DNA of 64,000 nt, from assembly GCF_017565645.3 (NCBI RefSeq), contig NZ_CP086136.1:6059501-6123500 (forward strand), given 5' to 3'. Each line of letters opens with the position of its first letter. Position 1 is the stretch's first letter. The notes beneath the pieces were generated by a model that did not search any database, had not been told where the DNA came from, and saw nothing but the letters and a program-made list of their open reading frames with translations. Below are positions 16,307-24,358 of the stretch, piece after piece. A program made the position numbers and the translations under genes. This DNA is from Bradyrhizobium barranii subsp. barranii (GTDB taxonomy: Bacteria > Pseudomonadota > Alphaproteobacteria > Rhizobiales > Xanthobacteraceae).

Positions 16307-16644
16307 GACCCTCTCCTCAGAGGCTGTCCGAAAAAGACACTCTTCAAAAAATCAGTCGGCAATTGAATGGCTGGAACATAGCATTCGCCTGGCCACGTCG
16401 TTGTGAACCCATTCACACCCAAAGAACTCACAACGCCGCCGGTCACCGAACATGCGGGCGAGCGGCGTGCCTCGTACTTCACCGGGACACCGGCCGCCCG
16501 TTCAGCAGACGACGGAACCACGTCGCTAGGGCGTGGTAGCGGACGTGAGCGCCGGGGCAAACCGTTTGGAAGACGTTGCTGCCTTGGCATCCCGAACTGC
16601 AGCAATCGAGGCCGTCCGCCGTTGCTGGAATTCAGCGGACGAGC
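16307..16644. other. Non-coding interval
   Basis: 338 bp between two minus-strand secreted-protein genes. Readings on both strands are Arg/Pro/Gly rich without recognisable domains. I see no terminator and no repeat; a promoter for the 15713-16306 gene is expected here. Confidence 0.4.
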
Positions 16645-17160
16645 CTAGTTCGTCTTGACGAACTTGTACGTCCCCTTCTTGTGGCCAATGACCTGACTGA
16701 TGCCATCGAAGTTGCTCTTGAGAGGGTCGATGGTGACGACGAGCGCGGCCTGGAGACCCTCGAATTTGCCGGTCCCACCCGTTATGTTGCAATTGTTGGG
16801 GGATGCGGGCAACCAATCGCATTGCTCGATCAACTGGTCGCCGTCCTTGTCGACGTAAGTACAGAACCCGTGAAGCTCGGCGGTCTTCGCCGAAGGATCC
16901 GTCAGGCGGCTGAGCTGACAACGTCCACCCATGTTGTTGAGTACAGGATTTCCCGCCTCGTTTGAGGCTGCCATGGCCTGGTTCATGAGAACAAACTCTC
17001 TACCGCCGCCGATCGGCATCGGCTTGAGAGCAGGAATCGGCGTCGCGGTGAATATGACCGAGACGGGGCCCTCCGGCGGCATGCTCTGAGCCTGGACACT
17101 CGTCGTTGCCAGAACTGATGCGACTGAAAGCAATGCGAGGTTTGCGCGCAAAATGGCCAT
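16645..17160 (-). CDS. Secreted protein of unknown function
   Basis: A 171-residue protein. The start at 17160 is supported by GGGAG 6 nt upstream and by the immediately following signal peptide (AILRANLALLSVASVLATTSVQAQ). The mature part has paired cysteines (GRCQLSRL, GFCTYVDKDGDQ, QCDWLPASPNNC) and a GGTGKFEGLQA segment. This pattern recalls secreted beta-barrel (allene-oxide-cyclase/lipocalin-like) proteins, where GGTGxFxGxxG is common. That assignment is tentative. It is in the same orientation as the NTF2-like gene 61 bp upstream. Confidence 0.7.
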   Translation of the reverse strand: MAILRANLALLSVASVLATTSVQAQSMPPEGPVSVIFTATPIPALKPMPIGGGREFVLMNQAMAASNEAGNPVLNNMGGRCQLSRLTDPSAKTAELHGFCTYVDKDGDQLIEQCDWLPASPNNCNITGGTGKFEGLQAALVVTIDPLKSNFDGISQVIGHKKGTYKFVKTN

Positions 17161-17221
17161 CGCTGACTCCCTTTGAGGTGGTGCAGAGAACGATTGCGGG
17201 CGGAGAAGGCTATGCCTTGAG

Positions 17222-17683
17222 TTACTTTGCGGCCTGCTGCGGCTGGGGCGGCGGCGGTTTGGGGACCGACGTGAGCATGCGAATCTTCCATTGCCCATCC
17301 TCACGAACATCGAGAGCGGTCCAAACAACGGTGAAGTCTATGGGAGCGCCTGTCTCGCTGTTGCCGGTAACGCGAGACTCGCCGGTGACCAGAGCCATGC
17401 TTTCTGACAATGACTGAACCTCGGTCATCTTGACCTCGAGGCGACTAACTCCCGCCTTGAAAGCGTTCTCATAGTACCTGGTATTGTCCACTACGCCGTC
17501 TTCAGTCACTCGCATATAGTTCTTGGTATAGAGCGAAGTAATCCCAGCGGGATCCTTGTTGCTGAAGTACCGCTCGTATGCTGAACCTATCTTTCCAATT
17601 TCCTCCTTGAGATTTTGATCTGACGCAGTCGCAGGAATTGCCGATAGTAACAGCGAGATACATACAGCTCCAAATCCGCGCAT
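17222..17683 (-). CDS. Secreted NTF2/SnoaL-like protein
   Basis: A 153-residue protein with a signal peptide (RGFGAVCISLLLSAIPATAS) and an NTF2-like domain. The domain runs from IGSAYERYFSNKDPAGITSLYTKNY through the middle strands to DFTVVWTALDVREDGQWKIRML, the usual DUF4440/SnoaL layout. The preferred start at 17683 has GGGAG 7 nt upstream and gives a clean signal peptide. An alternative ATG at 17881 overlaps the upstream stop as ATGA but would place 66 odd residues before the signal sequence. The ligand is unknown. Confidence 0.72.
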   Translation of the reverse strand: MRGFGAVCISLLLSAIPATASDQNLKEEIGKIGSAYERYFSNKDPAGITSLYTKNYMRVTEDGVVDNTRYYENAFKAGVSRLEVKMTEVQSLSESMALVTGESRVTGNSETGAPIDFTVVWTALDVREDGQWKIRMLTSVPKPPPPQPQQAAK

Positions 17684-17877
17684 AATGTCACTCCCTACTG
17701 TTGACGCCGCTCCAGACGAGACTTGAGACCAGGCTTGCCTCCATCCCCCTTGAACTCCCGATGCCGCTGCATTTGAGCCCGCAGCCTCGTTGTTCTCCAC
17801 GGACAGGAAGTCTCTCTTGATCTGACGCAAGGATTTTTCTCCGCTGTCAGCGCTGCTCGAAACTTGGTTGTTCGTCT

Positions 17878-18423
17878 TCATGGTGGCAGCAGAGCGGCCG
17901 CGATTCCGCCGCTAAGGTCAGGCGCCCGCACGAAGAGAAAACGGGAGGTCGCCGGTATTTCAGCGTCATCTCGGCCGTCCTGGCCGATCAGGATCAATCC
18001 GGCTCCGCCATTTGCCACGTTGAGAACCACGGGCTCTCCGCTCCACGTCTTGATCGGCTGCATTCCCACGATGAGGAATTCACCCATGGGCTGATCGAGA
18101 TACTGAAGACGCAATTGCGGACCGACCTCCGCTGCCGCAAGTTCAAAGCCGAGTTGTCGGGCCCGTGCGTAAATGACGGCCAGAGGCACGCTATCGGTCT
18201 TGAAGCCGAGCTGGACCGCGGATACCGCCACAAGCTCCACGTCCATCTTGTTGGAACTGACCGTAAAGGCCGGTCGAGCGAGAACTTCCGCGGCCAGCCC
18301 GCCGATGTTGCAGCCGACCGCATCCAATGCATCGCGCAACGCAACGGAGTTGCCAAAAGTGCCGACCGCAATCGTCTTCCATGTCGGAACGTCGCGGACG
18401 GACGCGATGAGTTTTTGCGGCAA
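17878..18423 (-). CDS. Unknown protein with AEVGPQLRLQY signature
   Basis: About 181 residues from a TTG start. No ATG is available, and an in-frame TAA lies only nine codons further upstream, so the N-terminus may be incomplete. The pattern RDALDAVGCNIGGLA, ARPAFTV, VAVSAVQLGFK, IYARARQLGFELAAAEVGPQLRLQY, DQPMGEFLIVGMQPI and SRFLFVR matches a family I recall from candidate-phylum and other bacterial proteins of unknown role, sometimes mislabelled helicase. There is no signal peptide. Its stop overlaps an ATG of the next reading frame by ATGA. Function unknown. Confidence 0.6.
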   Translation of the reverse strand: MPQKLIASVRDVPTWKTIAVGTFGNSVALRDALDAVGCNIGGLAAEVLARPAFTVSSNKMDVELVAVSAVQLGFKTDSVPLAVIYARARQLGFELAAAEVGPQLRLQYLDQPMGEFLIVGMQPIKTWSGEPVVLNVANGGAGLILIGQDGRDDAEIPATSRFLFVRAPDLSGGIAAALLPP

Positions 18424-18663
18424 ATCAACTGCACGAACCTTGCCGAGTTTCAGTTAATTCTGTAGCACGTCGCGCGCCGAGCATTGTCCCCACGCCCTGG
18501 GCGCGAACTGAAACAAGGAAGCGGCACAGAGCAACGCAACCATCAAGCAATGGCTGCCCCATCTCGCGTTCGGATGGTGATGTGGTGCGGCGCGATCCGC
18601 TTGGCTTGTCAGAATGCACATGTCGAATATCGACTTGTTGCAAAATTCAACTGAAAAGAACCC

Positions 18664-18692
18664 GCCTCCGAGTCAATGGGAAGAACGGAGGC
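18664..18692 (+). promoter_or_regulatory. Stem that sequesters a Shine-Dalgarno
   Basis: GCCTCCG (18664-18670) pairs perfectly with CGGAGGC (18686-18692), and the second arm contains the only GGAGG before the small ORF at 18695. The 15-nt loop and 7-bp GC-rich stem would hide the ribosome site when folded. Confidence 0.45.
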
Positions 18693-18694
18693 CA

Positions 18695-18775
18695 ATGAAA
18701 AACATCGCCCGACCGAACTCAAAAGGGGGGCCGGAGGCGGGGAGCTATTGGCTCAACTATTACAATTTCAAATGA
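18695..18775 (+). CDS. 26-residue peptide, candidate small ORF
   Basis: An ATG three bases after GGAGG opens a 26-codon frame. It is basic at first (KNIARPNSKGG) and ends in the aromatic-rich GSYWLNYYNFK. No homologue comes to mind. The spacing from GGAGG to ATG is short, and the site lies in a hairpin. A weak inverted repeat (ACGGGCG/CGCCCGT, 18776-18807) follows the stop. It could be a signalling, leader or modified peptide, or chance. Confidence 0.3.
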   Translation: MKNIARPNSKGGPEAGSYWLNYYNFK

Positions 18776-18827
18776 ACGGGCGGCGGTCCGTAAGCCCGAT
18801 CGCCCGTCGCATCAAACCGAAAACGGA

Positions 18828-19142
18828 ATGACGTGTTCAAACGTAGCACCACGAGTCCCTCGGTACAATCAGCAACTCCGCCCACCAGCGTGCATTGCGA
18901 TCACTCGATCGCGCTTCGCCGCGAACACCACTCCGAGGCCGCAGACGTTTGTCATGGGTCACAAGCCGCGACTGTTCGCCGCAAGCTCATCGACGACAAT
19001 CGCCCGATCGCGCCGTCGCGCGTCCGTCGGCCGCGCCCTCGCCCGCATCGCCACTCCGTACTTAACCGGGCAACGTGACGACCCCTGTGCCTATCACAAT
19101 CGGCCGCGCGCAGACGCCGGAGCATTCATCGAGCTATTCTCG
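18828..19142 (+). pseudogene. DUF3551 gene remnant
   Basis: Around 19026-19120 the translation GRALARIATPYLTGQRDDPCAYHNRPRA parallels GRALTCIANPYFTGQSDDPYAYQNRPRA of the intact gene at 1583-1903. The conserved cysteine is lost and the sequence before it no longer encodes a signal peptide. The frame then runs directly into an unrelated remnant at 19161, so this is a decayed copy and not a working gene. Confidence 0.6.
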
Positions 19143-19160
19143 GCAGATGGGCTCACATCA

Positions 19161-19282
19161 TCAGCGTCCGACCTCAAGACGATGAATCATCGGATGAAGG
19201 GCTGCTCCATTTCGAGCACACGAGGTTGCAATCCAATGACGATCCGGCGCTGAAGCTCGTCATCTAAACGCCGGTCTCGGAC
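19161..19282 (+). pseudogene. C-terminal remnant of an MmyB-like regulator
   Basis: The codons spell ASDLKTMNH and then, after a frameshift, LLHFEHTRLQSNDDPALKLVI, a TAA and TPV. The intact regulator at 21548-22327 ends ASGLKTMSH, VLHFEHTSFQANDDPALKLVI, Y, TPVGA. The last tyrosine codon TAT has become TAA. Orientation is opposite to the intact gene 2.3 kb away. Clear remnant of a paralogue. Confidence 0.75.
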
Positions 19283-19378
19283 GTCGGTTCACGATCGCCT
19301 GGCGTCAGCTTTTGAGGGCCAAGCGGAGCGCAGCGATCCGTCAGAGCAACGCCGCTCGTGACCCGTCGGCGGACTCCC

Positions 19379-19392
19379 TTGATCTAGATCAA
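19379..19392. promoter_or_regulatory. FixK/FNR-type box upstream of the DUF1254 gene
   Basis: TTGATCTAGATCAA is a perfect 14-bp palindrome matching the FNR/FixK consensus TTGAT-N4-ATCAA. Its centre is 140 bp before the start at 19526. With the usual -40.5 spacing, transcription would begin near 19426, leaving a 100-nt leader. Confidence 0.7.
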
Positions 19393-19525
19393 CCAGAACG
19401 CGGCGCTTCGCCGCTTAGCTGGCTCATCCTCCTTTGCCTGAGTTGGAGGGAAATAGGAAAACACCCGCAGTGGCGGCACTACATCGCCCCACTCGGCCAA
19501 TGCAGCGAATTTCAGGAGAACCCTT

Positions 19526-20959
19526 ATGCAAAAGCATCTGTTGTCGCTTGCTGCGATCCTGTCGGGTTTGAGTCTCATCGTGTCGACATCGACCCCGAGC
19601 GCCGCTCAAGCGATTTCTGCGGAAGAGGCACAAGCGATCGCTGCGGAGGCCTATGTTTACTTCTATCCGCTCGTGACGATGGACCTGACGCGCAAGCAGC
19701 TCATCAATTCCGATCCCAAAACTGCGGCAATAGGCGGCCCTCCCAACACGTTCGACAATATCCAGGCCTACCCGACCGCAGACATGAAGGCGGTGGTGCG
19801 GCCCAATTTCGACACGCTGTATTCGAGCGCCTGGCTCGACCTGACCCGCGAACCCATGGTCGTTTCGGTTCCTGATACCGGTGGCCGCTACTACCTGCTG
19901 CCGATGCTCGACATGTGGACGGATGTGTTCGCGTCGCCGGGATGGCGTACGACAGGCACCAAGGCAGCGAATTTCCTGGTCGTGCCGCCGGGCTGGAACG
20001 GAAACGTGCCGGCGGGCTTCGCACGTATCGACGCGCCGACGCCTTATGTCTGGATCATCGGCCGCACCAAGACCGATGGTCCTGCCGACTATGCTCCGGT
20101 TCACGAGGTGCAGAAGGGGTACAAGATCACACCGCTATCTGGGTGGGGTAAGCCCCCGGTCGTCGTGACACAGACCATCGATCCCAACGTTGACCTCAAG
20201 ACGCCGCCGAAGCTGCAAGTCGACACGATGGCAGGCGATAAGTTTTTTGCCTATGCGGCGGAGCTATCCAAGGTCCACCCGCCACACATCACAGATGAGC
20301 CGATCATCGCGCGCATGGCGCGGATAGGGCTCGAACCGGGCAAGAACTTCGATATGACCAAAGCCGATGCGACGGTACGGAAAGCTATCGAGGATGCGCC
20401 GGCTCAGGCGCAAAAACTGATGGCATGGAAAATCCCAACGCTGGCGCGCGTCGCAAATCACTGGTCCATGAACACGGACACGATGGGCGTTTACGGGAAC
20501 TACTACTTGAAGCGCGCGATCGTCGCGCAGCTCGGACTCGGCGCGAATCTGCCGGAGGACGCGATCTACCCGAACAGTGTTGGCGATGAAAACGGCAAGC
20601 CGCTCGACGGCGCAAACAAATACATCGTCCGCTTTGCCAAGGACGCGGTCCCGCCGGTCGAGGCATTCTGGTCAATCACCCTGTATGACGATGAAGGCTT
20701 CCAGGTTGCCAATCCACTCAATCGCTTTGCGGTGAGCAGCTGGATGCCGTTCAAGCGCGACGCCGACGGATCGCTCACGCTCTACGTCCAGAATGACAAT
20801 CCGGGCGGCGATCGCGAAGCCAACTGGCTGCCCGCGCCCAAAAGCCCGTTCAACCTCACCATGCGTCTTTATGCGCCAAAGTCGGAGGCATTGACCGGCG
20901 TGTGGAATCCACCCGCCATCAAGCGGGTCGATAGTGAAACCGTTGGCCGGCAGCAATGA
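19526..20959 (+). CDS. DUF1254/DUF1214 secreted protein
   Basis: A 477-residue protein with a signal peptide (QKHLLSLAAILSGL to SAAQA). The N-terminal DUF1254 domain has AYVYFYPLVTMDLTR, RPNFDTLYSSAWLDL and GRYYLLPMLDMWTDVF. The C-terminal DUF1214 domain has FWSITLYDDEGF, PLNRFAVSS, DGSLTLYVQND and ANWLPAPKSPFNLTMRLYAP. The length is normal and both domains are complete. AGGAG precedes the ATG. A palindromic FixK/FNR-type site upstream suggests low-oxygen expression. The biochemical role of this widespread periplasmic family is not established. A degraded DUF1214 copy lies at 45.6 kb. Confidence 0.88.
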   Translation: MQKHLLSLAAILSGLSLIVSTSTPSAAQAISAEEAQAIAAEAYVYFYPLVTMDLTRKQLINSDPKTAAIGGPPNTFDNIQAYPTADMKAVVRPNFDTLYSSAWLDLTREPMVVSVPDTGGRYYLLPMLDMWTDVFASPGWRTTGTKAANFLVVPPGWNGNVPAGFARIDAPTPYVWIIGRTKTDGPADYAPVHEVQKGYKITPLSGWGKPPVVVTQTIDPNVDLKTPPKLQVDTMAGDKFFAYAAELSKVHPPHITDEPIIARMARIGLEPGKNFDMTKADATVRKAIEDAPAQAQKLMAWKIPTLARVANHWSMNTDTMGVYGNYYLKRAIVAQLGLGANLPEDAIYPNSVGDENGKPLDGANKYIVRFAKDAVPPVEAFWSITLYDDEGFQVANPLNRFAVSSWMPFKRDADGSLTLYVQNDNPGGDREANWLPAPKSPFNLTMRLYAPKSEALTGVWNPPAIKRVDSETVGRQQ

Positions 20960-21165
20960 CAATGCCAAGGGAGCCCGGCCGGGCAAGGCACGCGCGGCGA
21001 ATTTAAAGCGCCCAAGAAAGGGCAGAGATGATTCCGCTTGCGAAACCTGAACCAGGATGACGCCGCCGAAGACGAACCTTCATCGAGATCGAACGGGAGG
21101 TTCGCTCCTCAAACGTCGCTCGATACATGCCTCTTGGACAGTTTACACAGCTAAGGAGGTAGCCC

Positions 21166-21465
21166 ATGCCGATCGTTCAATTTACTCGCTTCAAAACCGA
21201 CAAGGTCGAGGAAACGGTCCAGATCATCCGGCAGGCGAAGAAAATCTTTGAAAAACACGGTGCCGAGTTTCTTCGGCTCTCCCGTTTCCACACCGGTCAC
21301 TGGGCAGGAGAGTTGCTGGTTACGACGCGCTACTCCAATTGGGAAGTCTACGGCAAGGTGCAGGAGGCCGTGGCAAAGGACCCGGAGTTCGCGCAGCTGC
21401 AGGCTGATGGAATGAAGATTGCCGAACTGCAGGGCCGTAATATCGCCGTCAGCATCGATCTCTAG
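21166..21465 (+). CDS. Small dimeric alpha/beta-barrel-like protein
   Basis: A 99-residue protein with a strong ribosome site (AAGGAGG 6 nt before the ATG). The layout PIVQFTRFKTDKVEETVQIIRQAKKIFEKHGAEFLRLS, then HTGHWAGELLVTTRYSNWEVYGKVQEAV, is strand-helix-strand-helix. That is typical of ferredoxin-like dimeric alpha/beta barrels such as ABM/EthD/NIPSNAP-like domains. No catalytic residues are recognised. It stands alone between the DUF1254 gene and the MmyB-type regulator and has no signal peptide. Confidence 0.75.
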   Translation: MPIVQFTRFKTDKVEETVQIIRQAKKIFEKHGAEFLRLSRFHTGHWAGELLVTTRYSNWEVYGKVQEAVAKDPEFAQLQADGMKIAELQGRNIAVSIDL

Positions 21466-21547
21466 TCGGGGCGCCGCCCCGCAAACCACAATAAGCGCGG
21501 AGGCCGCCGGACATATGCCGGTGGCCTTCCCGATCTGGGACGGCGTT

Positions 21548-22327
21548 CTACGCCCCGACCGGCGTATAGATCACGAGCTTCAGCGCGGGATCGTCGTTGG
21601 CCTGAAAACTCGTGTGCTCGAAATGGAGCACGCCCAGAGTTGGATGAGACATCGTCTTGAGGCCCGAGGCGGTGCTGGGTATCTCGTGGGCTTCCCACCA
21701 TTTGACGAATTCCGGGCTGCCCTGCCGCAGCCGTGTCAGCAACTCCGCAAAGGCGGGATCGCCGGCCCAGACGTCGTGGGTGGCGCGAAACATCGCGACC
21801 ATGCGCTTGGCGACCTCCGCCCAGCCCGCGCCGTAAGCCTTGCGCGTCTGCTTGTTGGTCATCATCAGGAGCATCGTGTTGCGATCCTCCTCCGGCAACC
21901 GGCCGAACGCAAAGACCTGCTCGGCGGCCTCGTTCCAGGCCAGCACGTCCCAGCGCCGCCCGGTGATATAGGCCGGATGCGGCAGGCTCTCGATCAGCCG
22001 CAGGATCGGCGGCGGCACGATCTCGCGCGTGAAGGTGCGCCTGTCGCCGTCGCGCGCCAGGGCCTTCAGGTGCGCGTGCTCGGTCTTGCTGAGGCGAAGT
22101 GCGCGCGCCAACGCATCGACGGTGGTGATCGAGGGGCTGACGGTGCGGCCCTGCTCGAGGCGGATGTACCAGTCGACACCGATGCCGGCGAGCAGGGCGA
22201 CCTCCTCGCGGCGCAGGCCCGCGGTGCGCCGGCGGCTGCCCGCCGGAAGCCCGACCGTCTTCGGCGTCAGCTTTTCGCGGCGGGACCGCAGGAAGTCGCC
22301 GAATTCGATGCGGCGCGGATCGGCCAT
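21548..22327 (-). CDS. MmyB-like helix-turn-helix regulator
   Basis: A 259-residue Xre-type regulator. Residues 8-75 form the HTH (FLRSRREKLTP, RRTAGLRREEVALLAGIGVDWYIRLEQGR). The C-terminal MmyB-type ligand domain includes PAYITGRRWDVLAWNEAA and ends SHPTLGVLHFEHTSFQ, then NDDPALKLVIYTPV. Such regulators sit next to, and repress, a divergent dehydrogenase, which fits the gene at 22437 with a 109-bp shared promoter region. The domain may bind fatty-acid-like ligands. A broken paralogue is present at 19161-19282. Confidence 0.88.
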   Translation of the reverse strand: MADPRRIEFGDFLRSRREKLTPKTVGLPAGSRRRTAGLRREEVALLAGIGVDWYIRLEQGRTVSPSITTVDALARALRLSKTEHAHLKALARDGDRRTFTREIVPPPILRLIESLPHPAYITGRRWDVLAWNEAAEQVFAFGRLPEEDRNTMLLMMTNKQTRKAYGAGWAEVAKRMVAMFRATHDVWAGDPAFAELLTRLRQGSPEFVKWWEAHEIPSTASGLKTMSHPTLGVLHFEHTSFQANDDPALKLVIYTPVGA

Positions 22328-22436
22328 GATGTTGCGCTCCGATGGAGGGCCTTCGTGATACTAGGATAATACCAGGCCTTCCTGGCCCTTCCAAGGCGGC
22401 GCATATGCCCTTTCACCAGACTTTGAGGTGAACATC

Positions 22437-23516
22437 ATGAAAGCTGCCGTACTCAAATCCTTCGGATCGCCGCTGGTGATCGAGAATGTGCCGGAGCCGG
22501 TGCTCGGCACCGGCGAGGTCATCGTCGACGTCGTCGCCACGCGCGTCCTGTCCTACATGAACGAGGTTTTCAGCGGCGAACGAAACTACGCGCTCGACCT
22601 GCCGATCATCCCGGGTCCCGGCGGCATCGGCCGGGTGCGCGCGATCGGCCCGGACGCGACCAAGCTCGCCGTTGGCGACTGGTTGTTCTGCGACCCGACG
22701 GTGCGTTCGCGCGATGACATCGTGGCGCCCGATATCGCCCTGCAAGGGCTCACGGCCGCCGGCCCCGGCGGTATGCGCCTGCAACGGCATTTTCGCCACG
22801 GCTCCTATGCCGAGCGGATGCGCGTGCCGACCGAGAATGTGAAGCGGCTTGGCGCGATCACGTCCGCGGAAGCCTCGCAATGGTGCGCGCTGGGGACGGC
22901 GCTGGTGCCCTATGGCGGCTTTCTCGCCGCCAACCTTCAACCCGGCGAGACCGTGCTGGTGAGCGGCGCCACCGGCAATTTCGGCAGCGCCGCCGTCTCC
23001 GTCGCGCTCGCGATGGGCGCGGCCTGCGTGGTCGCGCCGGGTCGCAACGACAGGATTTTGGCCGACCTCGTCCGCCGCTTCGGCGATCGGGTGAAGCCGG
23101 TGAAACTCACCGGCAACGAGAGCGACGACTGCGAAAGCATGAAGCGCGCCGCACCGGGACCGATCGACTGCGTGTTCGACATCATGCCACCCTCGGTCAG
23201 CACGACCGTCGTACGCGCGGCGATCATGACGGTGCGCGCTTACGGCCGCGTCGTGCTGATGGGCGGCGTCGGCATGGCGGGCGGCGCGGGCCTCGATCTG
23301 CCCTACCCCTGGATCATGCGCAACTGCATCAGCATCCACGGCGTCTGGATGTATCCGCCGGATGCGGCGAGCCGCCTGATCGCCCTGGCGCGCGCGGGAT
23401 TGTTACGGCTGGACGAGTACGAGGCGACGGCGTTCGACCTCGACCACGTCAACGAGGCGGTGGAACACGCCGCAGCCAATGCGGGACCGTTCAAATTGAC
23501 GGTGATCAGGCCGTAA
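22437..23516 (+). CDS. MDR-superfamily alcohol dehydrogenase/quinone oxidoreductase
   Basis: A 359-residue medium-chain dehydrogenase/reductase. An N-terminal GroES-like domain (KAAVLKSFGSPLVIENVPEPVLG, PIIPGPGGIGRVRAIGPDATKL) is followed by a Rossmann domain with VLVSGATGNFGSAAVSVALAMGA for NAD(P)H binding. The usual catalytic Cys and structural four-Cys zinc set of classical zinc alcohol dehydrogenases is not evident, so a reductase role is likelier. The start at 22437 has GAGG 8 nt upstream; a GTG at 22428 is less likely. It is divergent from the MmyB-like regulator, its probable controller. Confidence 0.85.
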   Translation: MKAAVLKSFGSPLVIENVPEPVLGTGEVIVDVVATRVLSYMNEVFSGERNYALDLPIIPGPGGIGRVRAIGPDATKLAVGDWLFCDPTVRSRDDIVAPDIALQGLTAAGPGGMRLQRHFRHGSYAERMRVPTENVKRLGAITSAEASQWCALGTALVPYGGFLAANLQPGETVLVSGATGNFGSAAVSVALAMGAACVVAPGRNDRILADLVRRFGDRVKPVKLTGNESDDCESMKRAAPGPIDCVFDIMPPSVSTTVVRAAIMTVRAYGRVVLMGGVGMAGGAGLDLPYPWIMRNCISIHGVWMYPPDAASRLIALARAGLLRLDEYEATAFDLDHVNEAVEHAAANAGPFKLTVIRP

Positions 23517-23526
23517 CGGCCCCTCC

Positions 23527-23617
23527 GCTGCGGCGATGCGCCGTCGCAGCCGATAGGCCCGACATGCCAAATGGTTGGAAGGCGTCACCCCGATCGTAGC
23601 CGGCCAAGGCCGGCTAC
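23527..23617. terminator. Two hairpins between convergent genes
   Basis: GCTGCGGCGATGCGCCGTCGCAGC (23527-23550) forms an imperfect stem. GTAGCCGGCC-AA-GGCCGGCTAC (23596-23617) is a 10-bp perfect inverted repeat. They lie between the dehydrogenase stop and the lolD stop. Neither has a T run, so termination is likely but not of the classical intrinsic kind. Confidence 0.4.
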
Positions 23618-23646
23618 TGTGCATGGGGTTGTTTTCGCAGTTTTTA

Positions 23647-24351
23647 TTATTCGAGCTCGACGACCTGGCCGTTCGACAGCGACACGCGCCGGTCCATGCG
23701 GCCGGCAAGCTCCATGTTGTGGGTCGCGATCAGCATGGAGACCTTGGTCGCCTTGACCAGCTGCATCAACGCCTGGAAGACGTGGTCGGCCGTGTGCGGA
23801 TCGAGGTTGCCGGTCGGCTCGTCCGCGAACAGCACGCGCGGCGCGTTGGCGACCGCGCGCGCAATCGCGACGCGCTGCTGCTCGCCGCCCGACAGTTCCG
23901 CGGGCCGATGGGTGATGCGGTCGCCGAGGCCGAGATAGCCAAGGATCTCCTTGGCGCGCTTGACGCTCTCCGACTTCTTCAGGCCGCGGATCATCTGCGG
24001 CATCATCACGTTCTCGAGCGCCGAGAACTCCGGCAGCAGCCGGTGCGACTGGTAGACGAAGCCGATATCGGTGCGGCGGAGCTGGGTACGCTCGATGTCG
24101 GGGAGCTGCGAGGTCGGCGCGCCGTTGACGTAGACCTCGCCGGAATCGGGCGCTTCAAGCAGCCCCGCGATGTGCAGCAACGTCGATTTGCCCGAGCCCG
24201 ACGGTGCGACCAGCGCGACCGATTGCCCGGCCCACAGCGCGAGCTTGGCGTTGTCGAGGATCGTCAGCGGCACCTCGCCCTGCAAGTACTGCCGCTTTAT
24301 CTCGTGGAGATAAATGACCGGTACATCTTCCGCCCCCTGCTGGCTCTCCAT
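23647..24351 (-). CDS. lolD: Lipoprotein-releasing ABC transporter ATPase LolD
   Basis: A 234-residue ABC ATPase. The Walker A is APSGSGKST (Ala replaces the usual first Gly), the signature is LSGGEQQR, the Walker B is VLFADEP and the switch is [14 protein letters not shown] closes the protein. It belongs to the MacB/LolD class and pairs with LolC to release lipoproteins from the inner membrane to LolA. The ATG at 24351 lies 7 bp after the lolC stop, with GAGGGG at the junction. Order proS-lolC-lolD is conserved in alphaproteobacteria; dnaE, the usual next gene, is displaced by 23.5 kb. Confidence 0.93.
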   Translation of the reverse strand: MESQQGAEDVPVIYLHEIKRQYLQGEVPLTILDNAKLALWAGQSVALVAPSGSGKSTLLHIAGLLEAPDSGEVYVNGAPTSQLPDIERTQLRRTDIGFVYQSHRLLPEFSALENVMMPQMIRGLKKSESVKRAKEILGYLGLGDRITHRPAELSGGEQQRVAIARAVANAPRVLFADEPTGNLDPHTADHVFQALMQLVKATKVSMLIATHNMELAGRMDRRVSLSNGQVVELE

Positions 24352-24358
24352 CAGCCCC

